From assembly GCA_964650965.1 (NCBI GenBank), contig CAZYYO010000002.1, forward strand, positions 1 to 64,000: 64,000 nt of DNA, written 5' to 3'. The notes under the pieces were generated by a model. The model did no database searches, was not told where the DNA came from, and saw only the letters and a list, made by a program, of their open reading frames with translations. Positions 52,395 through 61,161 of this stretch are shown in pieces. The DNA comes from CAZYYO01 sp964650965 (GTDB taxonomy: Bacteria; Bacillota; Clostridia; Lachnospirales; Lachnospiraceae). The position numbers were made by a program, and so were the translations under genes. The first letter of the stretch is position 1, and each line of letters begins with the position of its first letter.

Positions 52395-52431
52395 AAAAAA
52401 AGGTTCGACCGTGTTTCGGTCGAACCTTTTT
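52395..52431. terminator. Bidirectional terminator between glnN operon and PBP gene
   Basis: AAAAAGGTTCGACCG pairs with CGGTCGAACCTTTTT around 5 nt, with A runs on the left and T runs on the right, so it works for both converging genes. Confidence 0.93.
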
Positions 52432-52456
52432 GCATGCTAGAATCCATATCGATAAT

Positions 52457-55069
52457 CTATGGCGTTGTGGTCGTTGTTGGAGTTGTCGTTGTTCCACTTT
52501 CGCTGGTGCCGTCATCTGTGGTAGTTGTGCTTCCATCCGTAGAAGCTGGAGGTGTAGTACTTGTTGCATGGGTATGCACAGTACACTGGGTTGTTAAAGC
52601 CTCTGGAGAAATCAGGTATGGTTCGTCCCCGGTTCCAAGGCTTCCGCCAACAATATATACTCCTGCTTGGATGCAGTCTGCCGGGCAGTACTGACCAGCC
52701 AGCTGACCGGAGGTAGTACATAAGGAAACTGCTACGTGATGGTCGCAAGGCTCTGTAGGCTCTGTTCCAGTTGCGAAGAATTCATTGTAAACCATGCTGC
52801 CTCTAGGATCGGCATCACATACACCAGGAATAGCAAGTTTCCCGGATTTTTTACACACGGTTGCTGTTACAATACCGGATGGCTGAACGAAATCCTTATA
52901 TTCCAGATTAGAATGGACGCGACTCATGACTGCTTTCCAAATCCGTTTGGAATAGGAAGTGTTAGATTGAACGGAATTATCATCATATCCACCCCAGATA
53001 ACAGCGGTATAGTAAGGAGTATAACCGGCAAAAACGGTATCACGATTCTTGGTAGTAGTACCGGACTTACCTGCTACAGCCATGCCACTAAAGTTAGCAG
53101 CACCACCGGTTCCCTGTGTCATAACATCCTGCATTGCACTAGTAAGAAGCCATGCAGTAGTTTCTTTTAATACGGCTTTTGAAGTATTGGTAGTATTGTC
53201 CAGAATAACATTTCCGTTATGATCTAGCACCTGGGTATACAGGATCGGTTTGTTATATTTTCCACCATTTGCAATGGTTGCATATGCATCTGTTAATTCT
53301 AAATTAGTAACACCATTGGTAATTCCTCCCAGAGCCAAAGCCTGGTTGTTATCACCACTTACTAAAGTTGTGATTCCCAAATCCTGAGCATATTGGAATC
53401 CCAGACCTGTTCCGATTTCTGTTAATGCCTTTACTGTTACTACGTTAATGGAGTTGGTAATACCTTCTCGCAGGGTAGTAAATCCGGTGTAATTACTGTC
53501 ATAATTTCGAAGTGGAGTGCCATCAGCATAGGTCATTGGAGCATTATCTTCTACAGATGCAAGGGTAAGTCCACCTGCATCAAGAGCAGCAGCGTATGCA
53601 GCAATAATCTTAAAGGTGGAGCCAGGTTGCCTTGAGGTATCCACGGCACGGTTTAGGGTCTTGCTTGCTGTCTTATCGCCTCGTCCACCAACCAGTGCTA
53701 CCACGGAACCAGTGGACTGATCAATGATAGTCATTGCTGTCTGGGGCTGTAGCGTGTATGTGACAGTCTCCCCAGATTCTGTTACCGTATCGCCTTCCTC
53801 CATAACCTCAGCCTTGTATGCTGCAATTGCTTCTGCAGCAGCCTCCTGAGAAGAGAAGTTGATGTCATAGGAAGCGTCTTTTGCCTGATAGTATGATAAC
53901 ATCGTCTGTTCACTATAGTTCTTCGTGGAACCATCCGGTTTGGTTACAGTCAGTCGATATGAGAAGGAATATTGCACCTTGGTTGAGTAGTTATCGTTAT
54001 TGTTAATTTCCTGATCGCATATACTCTGTATCGCTGGATCCTGCGTAGATTGGATGGTGAGGCCTCCAGCATAAAGCATCTGATAAGCCTGGGTTTCAGT
54101 ATATCCCTTCTGTTCAATTAAATCTTCAACAACCTCGTCAGTGAGCGCATCTACGAAGTAAGAAGTTGTACTAGATGACTGAATATCATTATTTGCTATT
54201 TGAATGCGGTCATACACATTATCATCCATGGCAGCATCATAAGCTTCCTGGTCGATGTATTCCTGCTTCAGCATATTGTCTAAGACCTTCTTGCGTCGTT
54301 TCGCGTTTTCATCCGGATTGGAAATAGGGTTATACTTGGATGGATTCTGTGTAATTGCAGCAATTACTGCGCTTTCTGATAAATTTAATTCAGAAACAGA
54401 CTTGTTAAAATAACGCTCAGAAGCAGATTCCACACCTAACGTATTTTGTCCAAGATTGATGGTATTCAGGTAGTTTTCCAGGATGGTATCCTTGTCCGTA
54501 ACCTTTTCTAACTGGATTGCCAGGTATTGCTCTTGAATCTTACGATTAACGCTGTCAAGGAAGGTGTTTTCCTGTGTCCAGGTTGTAAAGTAATTATTCT
54601 TTAACAGCTGCTGGGTAATGGTACTGGCACCCTGAGAGAAATCAAATCCATTTAATACACCAGTAAATCCAGCTCGAATGATTCCCTTAATATCGATTCC
54701 ATTGTGAACATAGAACCGGGAATCCTCAATAGCAACAAATGCATGCTGCAGATCCTTTGGGATTTCTGTTAGACTTACATATTGCCGGTTCGCACCGGAA
54801 GAAGCCAGAGATTCTATTTCCTGTCCCTGGTTGTCCAACACGGTGGTAGCAAACCCGGTGGGGCTGATATTAACATCGGAGATATCAGGACACTGGTCAA
54901 TGAGACGCTTGGCATAGATTCCGCCGCCAATTCCTCCAATAATAATAACTGCTAATATACAGATAAGAAGTGATTTTAGAAAAACCACGCCAAATTTCTT
55001 TTTGGCCTTTGTACGTTTACTGGATAATTTTTTACCCTGTTTTTTTGCACTTTTTTTACCATAGTTCAT
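52457..55069 (-). CDS. Class A penicillin-binding protein (PBP1A-like)
   Basis: The 870-aa protein has a Lys-rich cytoplasmic tail, one membrane anchor (about 32-52), a GT51 glycosyltransferase domain with EDSRFY (Glu about 115) and QGASTITQQLLKN, and a transpeptidase domain with SxxK (GSTFK, Ser about 480), SxN (SIN) and KSGTT. The end is a Thr/Ser/Pro-rich low-complexity tail of ~30 residues after a region with paired Cys residues. It polymerises glycan strands and cross-links peptides outside the membrane. AGGAGGCAATTT precedes the ATG. An extended -10 (TGGTATAAT) lies on the minus strand upstream. Confidence 0.96.
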   Translation of the reverse strand: MNYGKKSAKKQGKKLSSKRTKAKKKFGVVFLKSLLICILAVIIIGGIGGGIYAKRLIDQCPDISDVNISPTGFATTVLDNQGQEIESLASSGANRQYVSLTEIPKDLQHAFVAIEDSRFYVHNGIDIKGIIRAGFTGVLNGFDFSQGASTITQQLLKNNYFTTWTQENTFLDSVNRKIQEQYLAIQLEKVTDKDTILENYLNTINLGQNTLGVESASERYFNKSVSELNLSESAVIAAITQNPSKYNPISNPDENAKRRKKVLDNMLKQEYIDQEAYDAAMDDNVYDRIQIANNDIQSSSTTSYFVDALTDEVVEDLIEQKGYTETQAYQMLYAGGLTIQSTQDPAIQSICDQEINNNDNYSTKVQYSFSYRLTVTKPDGSTKNYSEQTMLSYYQAKDASYDINFSSQEAAAEAIAAYKAEVMEEGDTVTESGETVTYTLQPQTAMTIIDQSTGSVVALVGGRGDKTASKTLNRAVDTSRQPGSTFKIIAAYAAALDAGGLTLASVEDNAPMTYADGTPLRNYDSNYTGFTTLREGITNSINVVTVKALTEIGTGLGFQYAQDLGITTLVSGDNNQALALGGITNGVTNLELTDAYATIANGGKYNKPILYTQVLDHNGNVILDNTTNTSKAVLKETTAWLLTSAMQDVMTQGTGGAANFSGMAVAGKSGTTTKNRDTVFAGYTPYYTAVIWGGYDDNSVQSNTSYSKRIWKAVMSRVHSNLEYKDFVQPSGIVTATVCKKSGKLAIPGVCDADPRGSMVYNEFFATGTEPTEPCDHHVAVSLCTTSGQLAGQYCPADCIQAGVYIVGGSLGTGDEPYLISPEALTTQCTVHTHATSTTPPASTDGSTTTTDDGTSESGTTTTPTTTTTP

Positions 55070-55160
55070 AAATTGCCTCCTTTATAATAAGCAAAAGCAC
55101 CTTTATTATACCAAAAAAATCAGTTATAATAAAGTACAATCTCATTGGAAGGAAAGAACA

Positions 55161-55826
55161 ATGGCTGAGGAAAAGAGAAAAATGATATATTGTGGGGGAG
55201 AAGGAGAGATTGTAGAGAAAAAATCTCGTTTTATCGCCCATATCATACCGGTCACTACCGAGGAGCAGGCAATTGCTTTTATCGCTGATATGAAGAAAAA
55301 ATATTGGGATGCCAGGCATAATTGCTATGCCTATATTGTGGGAACAAAGGATGAATGGATGCGATGCTCAGATGATGGGGAACCATCCCAGACGGCAGGT
55401 CGTCCCATGCTCGATGTGTTAATAAAGGAAGATATCCATAATGTGGTAGTGGTTGTGACCCGGTATTTTGGCGGAGTTCTACTAGGAACAGGAGGTTTGG
55501 TCAGAGCATATCAGGCAGCGGTAAAGGAAGGCCTGTCTCAGTGTGTGATTGCTGTATGTTCTAAGGGGCAGAAGCTGGATATTGTTACCGATTATAATGG
55601 CCTGGGAAAGGTGGAATATCTGATTCGTCAACGGGACATTCCACACATAGACACTGCATATCAGGAAAATGTCGTGATTTCTGTTGTGATACCAATGGAA
55701 GAAAAAGAATCTATCATAGAAGAGATTACCCAGCAAACTAGAAATACAGCAAGGCTTCAATGGGGTGAAAAGGTTGAATTTGCGGTGCTTCGTCAAGGGG
55801 GAAATAAAAAAATAGAATTTTTTTAA
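55161..55826 (+). CDS. YigZ/IMPACT family protein
   Basis: The 221-aa protein has the UPF0029/IMPACT N-terminal domain (KSRFIAHIIPVTTEEQA, DARHNCYAYIVG, DDGEPSQTAGRPMLDVL, YFGGVLLGTGGLVRAY) and a C-terminal DUF1949-like ferredoxin fold. Eukaryotic IMPACT regulates Gcn2; bacterial function is unclear. It starts after GGAAGGAAAGAACA and is divergent from the PBP gene. A tRNA promoter follows its stop. Confidence 0.93.
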   Translation: MAEEKRKMIYCGGEGEIVEKKSRFIAHIIPVTTEEQAIAFIADMKKKYWDARHNCYAYIVGTKDEWMRCSDDGEPSQTAGRPMLDVLIKEDIHNVVVVVTRYFGGVLLGTGGLVRAYQAAVKEGLSQCVIAVCSKGQKLDIVTDYNGLGKVEYLIRQRDIPHIDTAYQENVVISVVIPMEEKESIIEEITQQTRNTARLQWGEKVEFAVLRQGGNKKIEFF

Positions 55827-55834
55827 AAAAGTAC

Positions 55835-55863
55835 TTGATTTTTTATTTTCTCTCATATATAAT
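55835..55863 (+). promoter_or_regulatory. Promoter of tRNA-Gln
   Basis: TTGATT and TATAAT are separated by 17 bp, ending 34 bp before the tRNA. Confidence 0.75.
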
Positions 55864-55897
55864 ATCGATTGTTGAGTTGACACAACAACAAACATAT

Positions 55898-55969
55898 TGG
55901 CCCATAGCCAAACGGTAAGGCAGCGGACTCTGACTCCGTCATTTCAAGGTTCAAATCCTTGTGGGCCAG
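55898..55969 (+). tRNA. tRNA-Gln (anticodon CTG)
   Basis: The 72-nt sequence folds as a cloverleaf: acceptor TGGCCCA/TGGGCCA, D arm with AGCC/GGC and AAACGGTAAGG loop, anticodon stem GCGGA/TCCGT with loop CTCTGAC (anticodon CTG, reading CAG), T arm with GGTTCAAATCC. The discriminator is G. The CCA end is not encoded, so it must be added enzymatically. Its own promoter and terminator frame it. Confidence 0.95.
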
Positions 55970-55975
55970 CGAAAG

Positions 55976-56005
55976 AACCCCAGTAGAAATTCTACTGGGG
56001 TTTTT
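55976..56005 (+). terminator. Terminator of tRNA-Gln
   Basis: AACCCCAGTAGAA pairs with TTCTACTGGGGTT and ends in TTTTT, 6 bp after the tRNA. Confidence 0.92.
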
Positions 56006-56086
56006 AACATATAAAATGTATCTTGTGTAATTCTTTTATTTCAGCTAAGATAGAGAAGACAATAAGTGAAAAGGCGAAGACAGAAT

Positions 56087-56794
56087 ATGTATACATTAGA
56101 AGGACGAGTTAGATACAGTGAAATTGATGGGAAAGGACAGCTGACCATTCCGGCATTTATTAACTACTTGCAGGATTGTTGTACCTTCCAGGCGGAGGAT
56201 GCAGGAATCGGCCTGAATTTTTTGATGGCGCGCAATCGTGCCTGGTTTTTAAACTCCTGGCAGATAGAGCTGTTGGAGCTTCCTCATATGGCGGAAGAAA
56301 TATTTGTACGAACCTGGGCATATAAGTTTCAGGGGTTTTATGGATTTCGAAATTTTCTTTTAGAGGATAAAAAGGGGAAGGTATATGCCAAGGTGAATTC
56401 TTTGTGGATTTTCATGGACACCACAAGTATGCGTCCTGTTCGAATCGAATCAGAGATTGCAGATGCCTATGGAATGGATCCGGAGATTAGCGGGAAATGG
56501 CCTTCCAGAAAGATCTCTTTGCTGGATGATTTCGTTGTAGAAGATGAAATGATTGTGACCCGTTATTTTTTAGATACAAATCATCATGTAAATAATGAGA
56601 AGTATGTAGAGTTAGCGTTAACCTGTGTTCCTGAGGACACGAACATTCGTTATATTCGTGTGGAATATAAAAGTGCGGCAGTCCTAGGAGATAAAATGGT
56701 GTTGAAAAAGGCTCAGAAGGAAGATGTGATTCAAATAGAACTAGGTGACGGAGACAGTACCATTTATGCGGTGGTGGAGCTCCAGATATCATAG
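56087..56794 (+). CDS. Acyl-ACP thioesterase
   Basis: The 235-aa double hotdog protein resembles bacterial FatA/B-type thioesterases (PF01643): RVRYSEIDGKGQLTIPAFINYLQDC, ARNRAWFLNSWQIE, and in the second half DTNHHVNNEKYVELAL, where Asn/His/Glu residues form the active site. It releases free fatty acids from acyl carrier protein. ATG 56087 fits the family start; the upstream GTG 56066 adds only a basic heptapeptide. cvfB follows 16 bp later. Confidence 0.9.
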   Translation: MYTLEGRVRYSEIDGKGQLTIPAFINYLQDCCTFQAEDAGIGLNFLMARNRAWFLNSWQIELLELPHMAEEIFVRTWAYKFQGFYGFRNFLLEDKKGKVYAKVNSLWIFMDTTSMRPVRIESEIADAYGMDPEISGKWPSRKISLLDDFVVEDEMIVTRYFLDTNHHVNNEKYVELALTCVPEDTNIRYIRVEYKSAAVLGDKMVLKKAQKEDVIQIELGDGDSTIYAVVELQIS

Positions 56795-56810
56795 AATAAA
56801 TGAGGTTAAA

Positions 56811-57647
56811 ATGATTAAATTAGGTGAATATCAAACACTGAATATAGTGAAAAAGGTAGAGTTTGGGGTATATGTTGCTGAACCGGATGATGAAGAAAAC
56901 CGGATTTTACTTCCCTTTAAACAGGTACCGCAGGGAGCGGACGTTGGGGATGATGTACGGGTCTTTGTTTATCGGGATTCCAAGGATCGGTTGATTGCAA
57001 CTACCATGCAGCCCAAGCTTACATTAGGACAATATGGAGTTCTCACGGTGAAGGAAGTGAGCAAAATCGGTGCGTTCCTTGATTGGGGATTGGAGAAGGA
57101 TTTATTTCTTCCATTTAAAGAAATGACGGAAAAAGTGCAGCCTGAGGATGAAATTCTGGTTCGTCTGTATATTGATAAAAGCCAACGGTTATGTGGAAGC
57201 ACCAAAGGAATCTATGAATTACTGTCTTGTAACTCCCCCTATATCATTGGAGATGAGGTGACAGGAAGAGTATATGAATTTAGTGGAAATTTTGGAACCT
57301 TTGTAGCAGTAGATGATAAATATTCCGCTATGATTTCCAAGCATGAGAACACCAGCTTTCTGAAGTTGGGAGATGTTATTACCGCAAAGGTTACAAATGT
57401 AAAGGAAGATGGCAAGCTAGATATTACCCTAAGGGAGAAAGCATATATTCAGATGGATGAGGACGCTGAAATGCTTCTTAGTCTGATTGATGAATATGCC
57501 GGTGTACTTCCTTTCTCGGAAAAGGCATCTCCAGAGGTTATTTTAAGGGAGACAGGCCTTAGTAAAAATGCTTTCAAACGTGCAGTTGGAAAATTGTACA
57601 AAGAAAAGAAAATAGATCTGAGTGATGGAAAAATCAGAAAAATCTAG
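56811..57647 (+). CDS. cvfB: CvfB-like S1 RNA-binding protein
   Basis: The 278-aa protein has S1-like OB domains in its first ~215 residues (LGEYQTLNIVKKVEFGVYVA, LTVKEVSKIGAFLDWGLEKDLFLPFKEM, VTGRVYEFSGNFGTFVAVDD) and a C-terminal winged helix (SPEVILRETGLSKNAFKRAVGKLYKE). CvfB controls virulence factor expression post-transcriptionally in Staphylococcus. The ATG follows TGAGGTTAAA; an ATG at 56745 would overlap the thioesterase gene by 50 bp in another frame. Confidence 0.93.
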   Translation: MIKLGEYQTLNIVKKVEFGVYVAEPDDEENRILLPFKQVPQGADVGDDVRVFVYRDSKDRLIATTMQPKLTLGQYGVLTVKEVSKIGAFLDWGLEKDLFLPFKEMTEKVQPEDEILVRLYIDKSQRLCGSTKGIYELLSCNSPYIIGDEVTGRVYEFSGNFGTFVAVDDKYSAMISKHENTSFLKLGDVITAKVTNVKEDGKLDITLREKAYIQMDEDAEMLLSLIDEYAGVLPFSEKASPEVILRETGLSKNAFKRAVGKLYKEKKIDLSDGKIRKI

Positions 57648-57666
57648 TTAGAAAGAAGGAAGAAAG

Positions 57667-58041
57667 ATGAAAAAAGTAATTAAAACAGACAAGGCACCAG
57701 CAGCAATTGGACCATATTCTCAGGCCATTGAGGTCAATGGAATGGTATATACCTCTGGCATTATCCCGGTAGTTCCTGAAACAGGAGAAATTCCAGAGGG
57801 CTCTGCAGCTCAGGCAAAGCAGGCATTTATTAATATGTCTCATTTGTTAGAGGCAGCAGGAACCTCTATGGATCGTGTAGTGAAAACAACAGTATTTATT
57901 AAGGAAATGAATGATTTTGCAGCCATTAATGACGTATATAAGGATTATTTCACGGGAGATTTTCCGGCAAGAAGCTGCGTTGAAGTAGCCCGTCTTCCAA
58001 AAGACGTTATGCTTGAGATTGAAGCGATTGCAATAAAATAA
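57667..58041 (+). CDS. ridA: RidA family reactive imine/enamine deaminase
   Basis: The 124-aa protein is a typical RidA/YjgF trimer subunit: APAAIGPYSQAIEVNGMVYTSGIIP, VKTTVFIKEMNDFAAIN, PARSCVEVARLPKDVMLEIEAIA. The conserved Arg in PARSCVEV binds the carboxylate of the substrate. It removes toxic enamine intermediates such as 2-aminoacrylate. GAAAGAAGGAAGAAAG lies before ATG, 19 bp after cvfB. Confidence 0.96.
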   Translation: MKKVIKTDKAPAAIGPYSQAIEVNGMVYTSGIIPVVPETGEIPEGSAAQAKQAFINMSHLLEAAGTSMDRVVKTTVFIKEMNDFAAINDVYKDYFTGDFPARSCVEVARLPKDVMLEIEAIAIK

Positions 58042-58047
58042 AATAAG

Positions 58048-58083
58048 AAAAAACTGACACCCATTACGGTGTCAGTTTTTTTA
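58048..58083. terminator. Bidirectional terminator of ridA and the YjfB-like gene
   Basis: AAAACTGACACC pairs with GGTGTCAGTTTT with T runs on one side and A runs on the other. Its end overlaps the stop codon of the small gene on the minus strand. Confidence 0.92.
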
Positions 58084-58281
58084 TACAAGTAAATCGATGC
58101 TTTGACCAACTGCTGGATTTACCATAGATTCCAGAGAAGGAGAAGGCATGGCGTTCATAGATGCAATCAGGCCACCTGCCATAGTATCCATGGTATCTAG
58201 CTGCTTGCCCATCATTGCGGCCCCAACCTGAGTCATCGTATCATTCTGACTCATAGCCATTGACAATCCTGCAATATCCAT
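58081..58281 (-). CDS. YjfB-like small protein (putative motility protein)
   Basis: The 66-aa Met/Ala/Ser-rich protein matches the YjfB_motility family pattern: MDIAGLSMAMSQ, VGAAMMGKQLDTM and a short C-terminal end. The family is annotated as putative motility protein from expression in Bacillus with sigma-D genes; its role is unknown. AGAGGTGGCGAT precedes the ATG on the minus strand. No flagellar genes lie nearby in this window. Confidence 0.8.
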   Translation of the reverse strand: MDIAGLSMAMSQNDTMTQVGAAMMGKQLDTMDTMAGGLIASMNAMPSPSLESMVNPAVGQSIDLLV

Positions 58282-58335
58282 ATCGCCACCTCTTTTCTTC
58301 TAGGATTTAATAAGTACCTTCATTATTACACATAA

Positions 58336-58364
58336 TTGTAAATATTACAAGTTCATGATACAAT
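58336..58364 (+). promoter_or_regulatory. Promoter of trxB
   Basis: TTGTAA and TACAAT are separated by 17 bp, 52 bp before the trxB ATG. The -10 overlaps the ATG at 58363, so translation cannot start there. Confidence 0.6.
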
Positions 58365-58416
58365 GATGAGAACTTTTTATGAAATAATCTATGAAAGATT
58401 CAGGAGGTACAAATAT

Positions 58417-59334
58417 ATGACCTATGATGTAATTATTATTGGCGGAGGCCCAGCGGGTCTTACCGCAGCAATTTATGGAAAGAGAGCAGGACTTTCTACA
58501 TTGATGATTGAGTCAAGTGCCATCAATGGTGGCCAGATTTTAAGCACCTATGAAGTGGATAATTATCCAGGCCTTCCTAAAATCGCTGGAATGGAGCTGG
58601 GAAATAAATTCCAGGAACATGCCAAAGAACTGGGAGCAACCTTTGTTACAGATACCGTATTGTCTATTGAGGGGGACAAACAGGAGAAGCTTGTGGTGAC
58701 GGAAAAGGAAACGTATCATGCCAGAACTGTAATTATAACCACAGGAGCAGTTCACAGTCAGCTTAGGGTTCCAGGAGAAGAACAATTAAGCGGTATGGGA
58801 GTGTCCTACTGTGCTACCTGTGATGGAGCTTTTTTTAGAGGCAGAGAAGTGGCAGTAGTAGGCGGTGGTGACGTTGCTCTAGAGGATGCCTTATTTCTTG
58901 CAAGAGGCTGCAGCAAGGTGTATCTGATTCATCGAAGAGATGAGTTTCGTGGTGCCAGGATTTTGCAGAAGCAGATAGAAGAAACGGAGAATATAGAAAT
59001 TATCTATGATACCATTGTAAAGGAGATTCAGGGGGAAGATATGGTGGAGAATCTTCTTATATATAATAAGAAGACCCAGGAGGAGAAAAAACTTCCAGTA
59101 TCAGGAATCTTTATTGCGGTAGGTATTGTTCCAAATACGGAAGGAATTCAGGGGCTTCCTAAGCAGGATGAAAAGGGGTATATCGTGGCTGGGGAAGATT
59201 GCATTACCAGTATTCCAGGGATTTTTGCTGCAGGAGATGTTCGTACCAAGCCTTTGCGGCAGGTAATTACAGCCTGTGCAGATGGCGCAAACGCAATTAC
59301 AAGCATTGAAGCATATCTGCATAATATAATGTAA
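58417..59334 (+). CDS. trxB: Thioredoxin reductase
   Basis: The 305-aa flavoenzyme has FAD site IIGGGPAGLTAAIYGKRAG at the start, redox CATCDG (Cys about 132 and 135), NADPH site VGGGDVALEDALFLA and the late FAD motif FAAGDVRTKPLRQVITA. It reduces thioredoxin with NADPH. ATG 58417 after CAGGAGGTACAAATAT is chosen, which a promoter ending at 58364 supports. A thioredoxin gene is not next to it. Confidence 0.96.
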   Translation: MTYDVIIIGGGPAGLTAAIYGKRAGLSTLMIESSAINGGQILSTYEVDNYPGLPKIAGMELGNKFQEHAKELGATFVTDTVLSIEGDKQEKLVVTEKETYHARTVIITTGAVHSQLRVPGEEQLSGMGVSYCATCDGAFFRGREVAVVGGGDVALEDALFLARGCSKVYLIHRRDEFRGARILQKQIEETENIEIIYDTIVKEIQGEDMVENLLIYNKKTQEEKKLPVSGIFIAVGIVPNTEGIQGLPKQDEKGYIVAGEDCITSIPGIFAAGDVRTKPLRQVITACADGANAITSIEAYLHNIM

Positions 59335-59355
59335 ATATTACCTTTTGGTTCAGGG

Positions 59356-59384
59356 TTGACACATAATATGCTGTGGGTTATAAT
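59356..59384 (+). promoter_or_regulatory. Consensus promoter of the NlpC/P60 gene
   Basis: Perfect TTGACA and perfect TATAAT are separated by 17 bp, 67 bp before the ATG. This predicts strong vegetative expression. Confidence 0.9.
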
Positions 59385-59451
59385 GAAAAAAGTTAAAAAT
59401 GTAACAAATTCGTAATATTTGATTATAGAGTATGGAGGATATGGGGATATC

Positions 59452-60633
59452 ATGAATCGTAAAGGAATGAAATTTGCGTCCTACGCAGTTGCGGCTGGCG
59501 TATTATTGGGAAGTACAGTGCTAAGCTCAGTAGCAGCGCCTATTGCAGGAGTAACAGGTTTGGCTTCATCAAGTGAAGCTACCGTTGATTCCAATTCGTA
59601 TTCGACCCTGGCAGGTGTTTCACTTACCATGTCGAATATTTTGGTGGGAACAACGACTGCAAGTGCAGAAAGCACAGATGTAGCGGCAAATGATGCAGCA
59701 GTAGTTGCAGTGAGCGAGTATGCGAATGTAGCAATTGCACAGGTTGATAATTATGTAAATGTAAGAAGTATTGCTAGTGAAGAGGGCGAAGTGGTAGGTA
59801 AGCTGTATGATAATTCAGCAGCAACGATTGAAGCTACGGAGGGCGACTGGTACAAGATTACTTCCGGTAATGTAACTGGATATGTAAAATGTGAATTTGT
59901 CGTTGTAGGAGACGAAGCATTAGCAAGATCTGTCTCTAGAAGAGTAGCTACCGTAACCACACAGACATTATATGTTAGAAAAGAATGCACCACGGAATCT
60001 TCTGTTTTGGGAATGGTTCCCGGAGGCGATGATTTAACAGTTACAGATGAATCCACCATTGATCAAGGATGGGTTAAAGTATCCATAGAAGAAGGTGATG
60101 GATATGTATCTACGGATTATGTAACATTGTCAACAGAATATACATTGGCTGAATCGAAGGCAGAAGAAGAAGCAAGACTTGCCCGGGAAGAAGCTGAAAG
60201 AAAGGCTGCCGCTTCCGCAGCAGCTAAAAAAGCAGCTAAGAGCAGTGGTTCCTCATCTTCTAGCGGTAAGAGCTATTCTGCAGCAAGTGGTTCCGGTGGA
60301 AGTGCGGTTGTAAGCTATGCAAGCCAGTTTGTTGGAAATCCATATGTTTATGGAGGCTCCAGCCTGACAAATGGAACAGACTGTTCTGGATTTGTCATGA
60401 GTGTGTATTCCGCATTTGGCGTAGGACTTCCCCATTCATCTAGTGGAATGAGAAGTGTCGGATACGCAGTAAGTGAGTCAGATATGCAGCCAGGTGATAT
60501 TGTATGCTATAGTGGACATGTTGCAATCTATGCAGGTGGTGGACAAATTGTACATGCATCCAATAAGCGAGATGGAATTAAGTATTCAAATGTTAACTAT
60601 AAGACAATTCTTGCAGTAAGAAGAATTTATTAA
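59452..60633 (+). CDS. Secreted SH3-NlpC/P60 peptidoglycan hydrolase
   Basis: The 393-aa protein has a signal peptide (first ~30-45 residues, GVLLGSTVLSSVAAPIAG), two bacterial SH3 domains (about 95-160 with NVRSIASEEGEVVGKL, and about 165-225 with YVRKECTTESSVLGMV), a charged Ala/Glu/Lys helix and Ser-rich linker (about 230-285), and a C-terminal NlpC/P60 domain with catalytic Cys (TDCSGF, about 311) and His (GHVAIYAGG, about 356). It cuts peptides of peptidoglycan during growth or division. The TTG at 59419 is not preferred over ATG 59452. Confidence 0.95.
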   Translation: MNRKGMKFASYAVAAGVLLGSTVLSSVAAPIAGVTGLASSSEATVDSNSYSTLAGVSLTMSNILVGTTTASAESTDVAANDAAVVAVSEYANVAIAQVDNYVNVRSIASEEGEVVGKLYDNSAATIEATEGDWYKITSGNVTGYVKCEFVVVGDEALARSVSRRVATVTTQTLYVRKECTTESSVLGMVPGGDDLTVTDESTIDQGWVKVSIEEGDGYVSTDYVTLSTEYTLAESKAEEEARLAREEAERKAAASAAAKKAAKSSGSSSSSGKSYSAASGSGGSAVVSYASQFVGNPYVYGGSSLTNGTDCSGFVMSVYSAFGVGLPHSSSGMRSVGYAVSESDMQPGDIVCYSGHVAIYAGGGQIVHASNKRDGIKYSNVNYKTILAVRRIY

Positions 60634-60649
60634 AGAAAACAGTGAAAGG

Positions 60650-60679
60650 GGCATCCTTGAAGGGGTGCTTCTTTTTTTT
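60650..60679 (+). terminator. Terminator of the NlpC/P60 gene
   Basis: GCATCC pairs with GGGTGC (one G-T pair) followed by TTC and a run of eight T residues, 17 bp after the stop. Confidence 0.7.
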
Positions 60680-61161
60680 ATAAAAATGTAAAATTCCATA
60701 AAACTTTAAATTTTCAGACAACCGGAAAATCACAGTCACTTATACAAATTTGGAAATATGCACAAAAATTAAAAACAAATAAAAAACATAAGATAAAATA
60801 TTTATAAAATCTTTCTTAGTTATCCACAATAAAAATTGCAAAAACCTTGAAAAATGGACTTATACACGAAGATATCCACTTTATCCACAAAAAAGTAGAA
60901 GAAAATTACCTTTGCAAAAAAGGAAAAAAGAACGAATGTTTTGTCGAGATTCCATAAAAAATGTAGAAATAGAAAATAATATTTGACATTTTAAAAATAG
61001 AAAAACAATAAAAAAAGAGCTAAATTGGCTAATTAAAATGTAAATAAAGATGAACTTTTCAGACAATTTAGGATATGCAATCCATGGAAAGGAAATTATT
61101 GAAAAAGATATCAAGTTTTGCTATACTCTATGAATATATTTTAAGGAAAAAGAGATACTAT
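60680..61161. other. AT-rich gene-free spacer with DnaA-box-like cluster
   Basis: About 480 bp of very AT-rich sequence hold no credible gene. On the plus strand there are two perfect TTATCCACA boxes (60820-60828, 60881-60889), a one-mismatch TTATACACG relative to TTATNCACA (60860-60868), ATATCCACT (60872-60880) and a weaker TTATACAAA (60740-60748). Near the right end is a promoter for the glycosyltransferase gene. An ORF start at 61075 lies upstream of that promoter and is not used. Confidence 0.7.
61099..61127 (+). promoter_or_regulatory. Promoter of the WecG/TagA-like gene
   Basis: TTGAAA and TATACT are separated by 17 bp. Transcription would start near 61134, only ~28 bp before ATG 61162, which supports that start. 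Confidence 0.65.

Noticed and set aside
52736..53170. 144-aa frame antisense to the PBP gene
   Set aside because: Contained fully inside a well-supported coding region on the other strand; no ribosome site or family match.
60680..61161. Chromosomal origin oriC
   Set aside because: DnaA-like boxes and AT richness are present, but there is no dnaA, dnaN or rpmH and only about four good boxes. Kept as a DnaA-box cluster instead.
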